The position numbers and the translations under genes are program-made. This document shows positions 46,644 through 57,000 of a DNA stretch of 64,000 nt, in pieces (position 1 is the first letter of the stretch; each line of letters opens with the position of its first letter). The DNA is from Lineus longissimus (taxonomy: Eukaryota > Nemertea > Pilidiophora > Heteronemertea > Lineidae), in contig NC_088318.1 in NCBI RefSeq assembly GCF_910592395.1, positions 10,786,349-10,850,348 of the forward strand, read 5' to 3'. The notes beneath the pieces were generated by a model. It ran no database searches. It worked only from the letters and a program-made list of their open reading frames with translations, and was not told the origin of the DNA.

Positions 46644-47618
46644 GCCGGTCACCGCGCCAGCGGGTTTATGCCTGTTTCGCCTATTCCTGTTTCGCCTATT
46701 CCTGTTTCGCCTACAAAATTCCTGTTTCGCCTATTCCTGATTCGCCTATTCCTGTTCCGCCTATTCCTTTTTCGCCTATTTCCTGTTTGGCCTATTTCCT
46801 GTTTCGCCTATTCCTGTTTCGCCTACTTTCCAGTACCCCTACAATAAATCGACTCTCCCACGGGGAACCTTAGGGATGCATGTCCATTTTATGGGGAAAA
46901 TGTGAGGGGACAATTGGATGATGTTAACGATGTGATGACAATTTGACTAATCAAATGCCATCAACTTTGTTAACAAACCATGCCATGACTGTTTTGAAAG
47001 AGTCACCTTGAAAGCGGGGACAGTCCGGGACTTATTTGACCATAGGACCATAGGACCATACTGACACACAGTAAAAACTAATAGATAAAGTAGAGTAAAG
47101 CAGTCGTTTATTTTATGAAAACTGAATTCATGAGTTTTTGATAAAAATACATAATATTGTACATTCTCATAATTATTTGATCAAAATCAGCTGTAAAACC
47201 CATGTTATAATATACATGTAGGTACAGCACATTTAAAGTCAAACAAGGTGGAAAATACATATCATGATATTATGTCAGACAAGGTAACTGATGGCATCAA
47301 CGTAACTCATTATGTCCCTCTCTCCATTGACGTATTGTTCTTTGAGGCGTAACATGCGTTCGTCAATGCGTACATATGTGGCTCTCCTCGGGTTTGGTCG
47401 GTCAGTAAGGGACGGTTCATATTCCTACGTCTGTGGGGAGGTTAGCAATACATTTGAATAGGCTAAACAGGAATAGGCTAAACAGGAATTAGGCGAAACA
47501 GGAATAGGCGAAACAGGAATTAGGCGAAACAGGAATTAGGCGAAACAGGAATAGGCGAAACAGGAATAGGCGGAACAGGAATAGGCGAAACAGGAATACA
47601 CCCGCCAGCGACCGGTTG
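46644..47618. mobile_element. Foldback element with minisatellite arms
   Basis: The left arm 46644-46835 begins CCGGTCACCGCGCCAGCGGG and continues as a 14-16-bp repeat (CCTGTTTCGCCTATT). The right arm 47456-47618 is the same repeat inverted (AATAGGCGAAACAGG), ending CCCGCCAGCGACCGG. The centre is about 620 bp and carries a coding-like terminal exon on the minus strand. Confidence 0.75.
47275..47424 (-). CDS. Possible terminal exon inside the foldback element
   Basis: A 50-codon minus-strand frame reads EYEPSLTDRPNPRRATYV then RIDERMLRLKEQYVNGERD and ends DAISYLV-stop. An AG acceptor after a CCTCCCCACAGACGT tract precedes it, and AATAAA lies about 160 bp downstream (about 47113). Composition looks protein-like. 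It could be the last exon of the transposase of an autonomous ancestor. The family is not identified. Confidence 0.35.
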   Translation of the reverse strand, partial: EYEPSLTDRPNPRRATYVRIDERMLRLKEQYVNGERDIMSYVDAISYLV

Positions 47619-47984
47619 AATAACCAAACTGTAGGGTAATATATGTACAATACAAACTACCAGGAGCCCGGACCCGCGATTTTTAACTTTAAAACATTCC
47701 ATTTACGGAAGTAGAACCTTGTTAGGTGGTAATTTTTGGTCATAAGATTCCCTCGATATGGGTTCTTCAGGCACGCGTAAGAATTGTTTGCAAACAAAAC
47801 TAGCTTACCTACTTTAAAATTGATAAAATAGCGAAATATCGAAGAAATCTCTTGAGAAATTGCTCGGATTTGGACGCATCATCGAATTTCTCCGTCAGAG
47901 GACAAAATACCCATTCATTAACGACGCAAAGGCCATCATCCCTGGATCATGACCTAATTATTATTAACTTCTTATTTGGGTGAC

Positions 47985-49335
47985 TCATCATCATCATCGT
48001 CATCATCATTATTATCAATAGCGGCTTCGTGGTCCTCCTGGGTCTTTGCCTCCTGTTAGTTGTCTCAAGTAAAACATATCTTTTTGGGTGGAGTACGCAT
48101 GCTAGTGCGGGTAAAGTGTCCAATAAACTTATGTACATATTTACACCGTCAACACATTTAAGTCAGTTTCCATATTACATAATAGCTAGAACTAAGAACA
48201 ACCTTTCCATCATCAGTACGATGTCCTTCGCTGCCCAGTGGCTATCTAGTCGGCTTTTGAAGCATTCGATGGATGGCGCCATGACTACCTCTTCTGACAG
48301 CTTATTCCACTCTGACACCGACCTGTTTGTGATGAAGTGAGACCTTGCCCTGGTTGTGAAACAGGTTGGCTCCAGCTTGAGCGGATGGCCCCGGAGGTTT
48401 CTGTTTGTGCTGTATGGTATTTCGAGCCTCGTCTCTAAGTATCCATGTGTTATTTTGAACAAGATAATCATGTCGCCCCTCAATCTCCTATGTCGAAGAC
48501 TCGGCAACTTGAGGCGTCTTAATCGTTCTTTATAAGGCAAGTTTTTTAGGTTTCTAACAAGCTTCGTTGCCCTACGCTGGACCTTCTCTAGTTTGTCTAT
48601 ACAGCCTTTCTTTACCGGGCTCCATACTTCCTGTCCATACTCCAGATGAGTTCTTACAAGCTCTTTATATAGGAGGGTGAAAATACTGTGATTCATGTAG
48701 CTGAACGTCCTTTTCATAGTTCCAAGTGCTGCGTTTGCAGTCTTTACGATTTTATCAATGTGTTGTTCAAATGACAGATTCAAGTCTACAATTATTCCTA
48801 GGTTCTTCTCCATCTCGACCGATTCTAGGTAATGTGGTGAGCCATCCGGGTTCCTTAAGTGATACTGACTTTGAAGAGGCCTGTTACCCAATCTCATATG
48901 TTTACACGTGTCCAGATTGTAACTCATCTGCCATATCCCTGACCACATGATCCCAAGTCTGCATACCGCCTCCGTTTCTACTGAAATTGCGACCCCCATA
49001 CGCCGTTGCATCATCTGCAAACATTTGTAATTCATTTGCCACTTCGTTCGGGAGGTCATTTACGTATATCAGGAAAAGAAGTGGTCCTATCACACTCCCT
49101 TGAGGGACACCACTCAGTACTGGTCTCGATGAGGACGTACATGCTGCTAGTCTTGCCCTCTGCGTTCTCTCCTCTAAGAAACTCTTGATCCAGCCAATCG
49201 TGTTCGCCGAGAAGCCGTAACTCTCAAGTTTGGACAGCAGCCGTTGATGTGCCACTCTATCAAACGCTTTAGCATAATCTAGGAAGAAAATGTCAACCGA
49301 GTCCCCATCCTCAAGTCGGTTGAGCCAGTCACTCG
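47985..49335 (-). mobile_element. 5'-truncated CR1-like LINE
   Basis: The 3' end has a TCATCATCATCGTCATCATC / TTATTATC simple-sequence tail at 47985-48018. The RT C-terminal half reads on the minus strand. The 5' border is about 49335. It sits between the homologous upstream flank of copy C and older sequence, replacing the left part of a TIR element. Confidence 0.8.
48175..49255 (-). pseudogene. CR1-like reverse transcriptase (3' half, frameshifted)
   Basis: The first frame (49255-48902) has SGVPQGSVIGPLLFLIYVND and catalytic MFADDATAY. The second frame (49059-48175) has EKNLGIIVDLNLSFEQHI, LVRTHLEYGQEVWSP, KVQRRATKLVRNL and WNKLSEEVV, the CR1-type C-terminal pattern. The frames overlap with a frameshift near 48980. 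The endonuclease and N-terminal RT blocks are absent. Confidence 0.8.
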
Positions 49336-49439
49336 CATGAATTATCCTAATTAATGGATTTAAAGTTTGTCACTATATAAATTATGTAATTTACCACGAT
49401 AGCATAAGGTCGCAGATCAACCAATCAGCTCCACATGAA

Positions 49440-49745
49440 TCCTGTGATCAAATAAATTGAAAAGGGGCATTGTTGTCTAACGTCCTTGGTTAATGCGCAG
49501 TCCGCCCGCCGATCCGACTGTGGCGCCACAGGAAGGAAAATAAGCAATTCATCGAGTAATAAATCGAGTATGCTCGAACAGAGGACGGGGGTTTGAAGCA
49601 CTGCGTACAAGGTGCATACAGGCGGGAGGGGGTTCCAAAAATCAGCATTTTCGTGCATACGTACTTAATGGATGCTCCCAAACCAATGTTGGGTAACCAG
49701 TCCCCAGCCAGTCGGGCTTGCTGCACCGTTAATCAGAGAGCATTA
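49440..49745. mobile_element. Right half of the GGGAGCAT-ended element, upstream of copy C
   Basis: Homologous to 15000-15250. The right end CGTACTTAATGGATGCTCCC at 49658-49677 is the inverted terminal repeat. Shared flank beyond it (AACCAGTCCCCAGCCAG) shows that B and C inherited the same insertion. The left half is missing next to the CR1-like LINE. Confidence 0.6.
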
Positions 49746-49756
49746 TTATTCGGCAT

Positions 49757-50195
49757 AATAATAATAATAATAATAATAATAATTTATTGTAAAAAACCTC
49801 CAAATAAGGAGCAGACAACACAAATATGCAATAAAAATCATACACAGAGAACGAATAAAAAAAAGCAATCAAAAGGGTGAAAGTAAAAGCTTCAATAGTT
49901 TATGGTTTTTCCGGTTTAGATTGGCACATAAGGTTTTTACCGAATCAACAATTCCATTCTCCTCCCTGGTGATATGTCTAGGCCTACATGTTGGATTTAC
50001 AAACAGGACATTGGCGACAGAGAGGCCTGACGAACTAAACACTCGGTTACACGGGGTACCCTTAATTTTTCTCGTGCCAATGACGACATCTCTTGCTTTA
50101 CAATCGATGGAGAGAATCCTTCTTAAAAGTCCAATTTGCTTCTGTTCGATTACTTTCCGCGGGTTGTCAATATCTAATGCATAATTGTGACTCGC
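49757..50195 (-). repeat. Probable LINE 3' remnant with (TAA)n tail
   Basis: An ATAATAATAATAATAATAAT microsatellite is followed by a minus-strand frame (50294-49869) containing QKQIGLLRRILSIDCKARD and GIVDSVKTLCANLNRKN. The arrangement resembles a LINE 3' end, but no diagnostic RT motif is present. It is absent from the matching flank of copy B. Confidence 0.4.
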
Positions 50196-50442
50196 TCTAC
50201 CAAAACTAGGCGCTTGTCGCATCTGAACTCGACAGGTTGATACGGACTTGTTGTTCATTTCCCTTCGACAGGTTGATACGGACTTGTTGTTCATTTCCCT
50301 ATTGTAGACCTTTTGTGAAATCTATTACAAACTGATTTGGTCACATTTCACAAAAGGTCTACAATAGGGAAATGAACAACAAGTCCGTATCAACCTGTCA
50401 AGTTCAGATGCGACAAGCGCCTAGTTTTGGTAGAGCGGGTCA
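50196..50442. repeat. Long inverted repeat upstream of copy C
   Basis: Arms of about 95-110 bp (CTACCAAAACTAGGCGCTTG inverted to CAAGCGCCTAGTTTTGGTAG) flank a short centre CTATTACAAACTGATTTGG. The left arm contains an extra tandem copy of a 36-bp piece (GACAGGTTGATACGGACTTG). Confidence 0.85.
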
Positions 50443-51058
50443 CAATTGTATTTTGCATAATTGGGAGTGCAAATTACTTCACTTCACAGCTGTTCGTGGA
50501 GAAGTGGGTTTCACTTCATTCTTCATGTCATTCGACGAAAGCTAGCTAGGCTTATACCAGAAGGCCCCTTTCATTACAAGTTCTCTATCATTACCAACAG
50601 ACTTTGAACTGACAGTACATGATGGAAACATGAATATTTTTACTGTGCATATGACCTGGATATCACTCAAGGCCTCTGCAGCTGCCAATTGCGTATGTTA
50701 CCATATTTTGTTCACAAAAAGTAATTTACGACAAGATTGGCTTGATGGAACTTGCTGAAAATTTCAATTCACGGAAAACGGCTAAATCAATTCACTGGAA
50801 AGGCCAGCACAAATAACACAATTTACAAGTCTTTCTTTGAGGACAAACTTACTGGGGACAAATTTTCTTTTGGGCCAAATCTTCCAGGGATAAATTTTCC
50901 AGGGACAATGTTCCTCGAGGACGAATTTTCAACATGCCGATCGCTACCCTGTCAAAATGCCCCAGTGAGACTTCCGGTACAACTTGATTTTTAGAAGGGT
51001 CCACTCGTTTCAACATAGTACATGCAGTAATCCTGGTCAGCCATCATCGAAAAAGACT

Positions 51059-54000
51059 ATGGCATGCTCAAAGAACCAGATAAGCTTATTCTTCGTGCTG
51101 TACTGTTCTGTCGAGATACTGCTATTTGCGGGGACAATCTTCGGCTGGCATTCGCTGAATTATGTTCTAAAGAAGGAAGGATATTTTGCGTACCTTTGCC
51201 GCGATTTGGAGAATGGGACGTTGTCTGCCTATCAAAAATACTCAAACTACTCGGCTGTTACAACAACGGCGTCTTTGCGGACCGAGTTAACAGATGCTGC
51301 ACGGAACAGAACGGATGTTGACAAGATCATTATCTGTGATCCGCAGGATTCTGCCTTCAACTTGATCTTCACGCTCGCCGTCTGCATTACTGGTGGATCA
51401 GTGTTTTTCTGCGGATTCCTCTTTGACAAGTGTGGGACAAGATTCTGCCGTTACATCAGTTTGTAAGTTTACTTGTCTCTATGTGAATTGAAGTCTTTGG
51501 CCAGCATCCCGGTCAAATTTGCTATTGTGTTATAAAAATGATGGGGTTAGCGTAGTTTTATTTTTAATCCCTGTAAGTGGCAAAGTGAGGGGTGTACCTT
51601 TTCAAGGCCTGTGTCGCAATGATGGAATAGGACACTTTGGTAAGGTTTGCATAACCGTCATGACCTCTAACACATATCTCCTTCGAAGAAAATCACTGTG
51701 TTGCGCTCAACTGCAAATCATCGATAATCAGGTTGTGACGTAGCGGCTTTTAAGGCACTGGCACCTCTCTGTAAAAACAGCTGAACACCTATATCCAGTC
51801 CTACATGAATGTTCATTCCTGATTCTAACTGATTCCATATTACATGACTATGATCTTGGATAACATTATGACCATGATTCCATATTACATGACTCTGATC
51901 TTGGATAACATTATGACCATGGTTATGGTTACATGATTCTGATCTTAGATAACATAGCTCAATTGATTCACAATAAACTCGCCAATTAATATAGGGAAGA
52001 AATAAAACAAAACATAGGATTCATCACATTCCTTTCCCCTAAGAAAAAACTAGTTTAACAATTCTTCAAACAAGTTTTTCCTGAAACAAAGAAAATGACA
52101 GTTAGTTTATAGACAATTGCTCTAACTTTGACTCACCAATAGTCTCAAGTCCAGCATTCACACAGCAACATCTGTCAATCACTCAAACGGTAGCCAAACG
52201 ACCTACAATCTAGACAGACAGTCAGCGTTCACGTTCAACTTCCCGGGCTTGTGCATAATTTCAATGTCAATCAAACGAAGTAGAGAACAATGTCAAAACC
52301 ACTGTCAAGCTAAATTTTGCCAAGTACGTACCTTAAACTAGAGGAAGGATGGATAAAAAACCCTTCGGATGACGCTTTCTCGTCAATTTTCTTTTGTCTT
52401 TACAAAGAGGTACCCCACTTCTGGTACCAGTGTGACGTAGCGGCTTTTAAGGCACTGGTACCAGAAGTGGGGTACCTCTTTGTAAAGACAAAAGAAAATT
52501 GACGAGAAAGCGTCAGGCGAAGGGTTTTTTATCCATCCTTCTTCTAGTTTTAGGTACTTGGCAAAATTTAGCTTGACAGTGGTTTTGACAGGCTAATGGT
52601 ACTTTGCGGAACGGAACGGAACGGAACAGACCTCGCCACTAGGTCGTTTCCTAGAAGCCCTGAAACTTACCCAAAATATCAAAATCGGACCTTGTCTGAG
52701 ATGCTATCATACCTTAGTACAGTTAGCTTTCCATAATTATTAAAGCTTTTTGGTGGATTTCGTGCGATAATCTATACATGTTCCGTTCCGTTCCGCAAAG
52801 TACCATTATCCTCCTGGATATTGGTACTTTTCCGCAAAGTACCATTATCCTCCTGGATATTGGTACTTTGCGGAACGGAACGGAACACGATTATTACTCC
52901 TCAGAAGCGCACCTCTTCTCGTTTAAGTGTGTTATGTTTCTAAACTGCTGAAGTCCGCTCTGAAGCTGCCTGGCAGGTCAAGTAACTTACACATTATCCT
53001 CACAGGTGGCAGCACGTGACGATAATAAAGTTGGCCCATTCATAGGCAAAAATCACGAAAAACAGCATATTCGGCCGATAAAAATTTGGTTTCGAGATAT
53101 AGCGGATCGTCTTTGGGACATCCAATACCCATGAATAACCCTCAACATGGCCAATTCCTTCAGTGGTTTCAGAGGAGATAGACCAAAATACTCTCCAGAC
53201 GTCACCAGTAATACAGATGTTCCGGTTCCGTTCCGCAAAGTACCAATATCCAGCAGGATAATGGTACTTTGCGGAACGGAACGGAACATAATACAAAAGC
53301 ACATGAAATTTAAACAGTAAGGATTGAGTCAAATGGAGTGATGGAGAATGAAAGGTAATGAGGAACCGGCGCGAGTTATCCGCAGCGCGGCGCTGCAATC
53401 GATCATACCAAAACTCTCCGGCATTTCCAATTCATTATCATATTATTTCTGAGCCCGAAAACGATATTCGGCGACGTTTGCATCTTCCTGCTTTAAATCT
53501 ATTGAGCTACTAGGGTCAGTTTCTTAAGATAATTTTGCGGAAATATGCCAGTATTGGGCACGTTTTCTGTTGTTGAAATCCTGTGCAAAAATGTAGCCCT
53601 ACGCAATGGTCGCATCATCTCTTGCTTCGTAACTAGAGAATGAGAACCATGTTTACGATGATGTGAGAATGAAGGGACGGAGAATGTAACAAAAATGAGT
53701 AGCAGTCTTCAAACAAAAGTTAACTGGCGCGGCGGAGGGTCGAGGTTACCTCCCTGGGCCTGTGGTTATATCCAGTGTAACCCAAGGCGCACTCCAGGTC
53801 TGTGGATCGATAGTGCTGCGAAAGGCCTTTCTTCTGATGCTGGTCTGGACTTGCTGTGTTATCTGAGAGTCGATTGGTGGCCAAATGAAGTGAAAAGTCG
53901 TTAGAGTCGCGGTTGAGAGAGGGGTGCGGAGCTTACCAAAGTGGGCTCACTTTGTCTAGAATTTAATTCTCTATCGAATGCATTTGCTCTCAGGCAATAC

Positions 54001-57000
54001 GACCGATATTAAGAGAGTTACAGGCAAAAATAGACACTTGGGTTGATTCCTGAACGTATACCCGGTACTACCGGGTATACGCACTGAAAGGGTTAAAGTA
54101 CCAATATCCAGCAGGATAATGGTACTTTGCGGAACGGAACGGAACGGGGAGAGCCCACAGAATGCCTTAAACGTGTTAATACATACGAAGATTTGGCCAT
54201 ACAGCACAATAGGCTAATGATAGAGTGACGGGGAATGAAAGGTAATTGAAGGCATTGTCTTGTGTCGTCGCTAAAATGAGAAGAGGTGCATGGGCTTCTG
54301 CGGAACTTGAAATGAGACCCGGAGAGTTTGATTGATTTCCTCTAAAAAATCTCGTGTGACCATGCATTAAACACATAGAATGCCTTAAAATATATGCGAA
54401 GATGTAGCCCTGCTACGACATTACGGTCAGGCGGGAGTGACAGAAAATGAAAGGTAAGCATGTTTTATTTACTTCGTATCTAAAATGAGTAGAGGTGGGA
54501 TTCCGTTCCGCAGTGTTCCAATATCGAGCTTGATGATAGTAATATGTTGAATACATGATGTGGTGACGGAGAATGACAGGTAGTTCCACGCAGTATGTCA
54601 TCATCTCTTGCCTTGTAACTAGAGAATGAGAACCATGTTCCGACGATGTGAGTATGAAGTGACGGAGAATGTAAAGGTCGTAATTGAATGCAGCATGTTT
54701 TGTTTATTACATCGTAACTAAAATTAATGAGTATCAGTGTGCTTCTGAGGAGATCTTCAAATAATAATCAAGTTGAATACAATCAACCTTGATATGAGGC
54801 CAACATCTCGTGTTCCGTTCCGTTCCGCAAAGTACCAATATCCAGCAGGATAATGGTACTTTGCGGAACAGAACGGAACATACATAATGGACGATCTGGT
54901 CCTACTATGGCAGCACAATAGGCTGAGGATGGAGTGACGGAGAATGAAAGGTAGTCGAACGCATTGTCACAGTGTTGTGTCATCACTTAAACGAGAAGAG
55001 GTGCGCTTCTGAGGAGTAATAAGCAGGATAATGGTACTTTGCGGAACGGAACGGAACATGTATAGATTATCGCACGAAATCCACCAAAAAGCTTTAATAT
55101 GGAAAGCTAACTGTACTAAGGTATGATAGCATCTCAGACAAGGTCCGATTTTGATATTTTGGGTAAGTTTCAGGGCTTCTAGGAAACGACCTAGTGGCGA
55201 GGTCTGTTCCGTTCCGTTCCGTTCCGCAAAGTACCATTAGCCGTTTTGACATTGTTCTCTACTTTGTTTGATTGACATTGAAATTATGCACAAGCCCGGG
55301 AAGTTGAACGTTAACGCTGACTGTCTGTCTAGATTGTAGGTCGTTTGGCTACCGTTTGAGTGATTAACAGATGTAAAAACAGCTGAACACCTGTATCAAA
55401 ATAACAAAGAGTTTATTATAAGAGAAAATTATGTACAATATTTATACAGGCAGCTGCTGAAATAAAGCATATATTAGTTATGAGAGTTTGTGTAGCAAAA
55501 TGTAGCAATGTTCAGTTCAGTCCCTTCAGTTCACAAGGGCAAAGTTCACACGGCAATGTTCACAGGGTAACTGAGAAAAAGGTCCAGTTCCAAAGATGAA
55601 TTCCAAGTATAACTGAGAAAATGTCCAGTTCCGAGTAAGACCCAGATATGGCGACACAGAGGTGTAAAGGGTTAAGAGGCAATTATGAGAATACGGAATT
55701 AGGCTATCTGTTCCCAATAATACGGAATTTAGGCGTTCCAATTCGAATACGTATATGTGTGCGTTTCACAGCTGCAGGACGACTCCATTCGACACATTCG
55801 GCACCAACGCCAGGCGATCATAATTCCCGAACCGAAAAGTCCGGATTCGATAAGCAGCTTTCCCGAAAAGGGATTCTGGAGCTCCAATCAATTCAAAGCA
55901 CAAGGCAAGCATAACCAACTGCTTTCCTTGGAGTCTTTCTGAGTACTCCCAAAAGCACACACCAACAACCATGCCTCAGAAGGCCTAAGCCTTTGCCTCA
56001 GATCACCCAACCACTCGCCATTGTCAAGTCATTGTTAAGTCATTGTAAAGTCATTGATAAGCACTATTGTCCAGTCCTACATGAATGTTCATTCCTGATT
56101 CCATATTACATGACTATGATCTTGGATAACATTATGACCATGATTACATATTACATGACTATGATGTTGGATAACATTATGACCATGGTTATGGTCACAT
56201 GATTCTGATCTTAGATTACATAGCTCAATTGACTCACAATAAACTCACCAACTAATATATGGAAGAAATAAAACAAAGCAGGTGCCCAGCGCAGTGTTGT
56301 CTTGGAAGGATGCGTTATGTCATGTCAGTTGTGCGCAAACCATACCACTGCATTTCTGGAACCAAAGTTCCAAAGTGTCTTACGGATCTCGTGAGCTATG
56401 ATTGTGATTGGTTTCACCTTGGTTTTTGTGCCTCTTCTGTTGTTTTTCTGGTATAAAAAACAACCTCGTAGGCTGTGCATCCATAGAGAGTTGGCATCTA
56501 TAAATATTTTAAAATTTTGAAATTATGTTTGCTTTTCCAGAACTTGTGCCATCATCTCCTTCCCTTTGATTGCATTTTCAACTCCCGGTAAGAATAAAGT
56601 GAATACACGATTTAGCCCGGGACACTGGAGTAATCTTTTCTAAATGAAGAACATAGACCACAGGGCTTGAAACTTGTCAGAAGGGCATACCGCCACATTG
56701 CATTTTCAAATGATATTTAGTGTAAGACATGTTGGGGAGAAATAAGGAGGGCACCGAGGCAAAAGGAGGAGGGCTTCAAGACATTTGCCTCCATTGTCTT
56801 CTGGGATTTTGGGTAATCTTGTCTGGAATTAAGAAGAGCACAGGTGCCGTTCTAGGAGTAAAACTTTTGAACCCACAGCCACGAGATGGGAGAGGTTCTG
56901 TCGTAAAAAGGAAAGAATTGTTTGAAAGTGATTTCCTGGTGGCATTGATGTTTCGAAGAACAGAAAGCGAGCTTTGAAGACGGTATACAAGTATTAAAAT

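Larger units (their letters stand above)
51733..56280. mobile_element. 4.5-kb palindrome-rich insertion in intron 1 of copy C
   Basis: In copy B the same intron reads GATAATCAGGTGCCCAGC without interruption. Here it is opened between ATCAGGT and GGTGCCCAGC. Ends carry direct repeats of about 230 bp (51800-52010 and 56065-56280), starting TCCAGTCCTACATGAATG and ending AATAAAACAAA. The left end begins TGTGACGTAGCGG. This arrangement suggests LTRs of a non-coding derivative. The interior has a giant inverted repeat, a nested hairpin and many short palindromes. No coding region is recognised. Confidence 0.65.

Noticed and set aside
52587-55260. Minus-strand frames containing RSVPQSTIILLDIGTL
   Set aside because: They are translations of the TTCCGTTCCGCAAAGTACCA palindromes and appear in several unrelated contexts.
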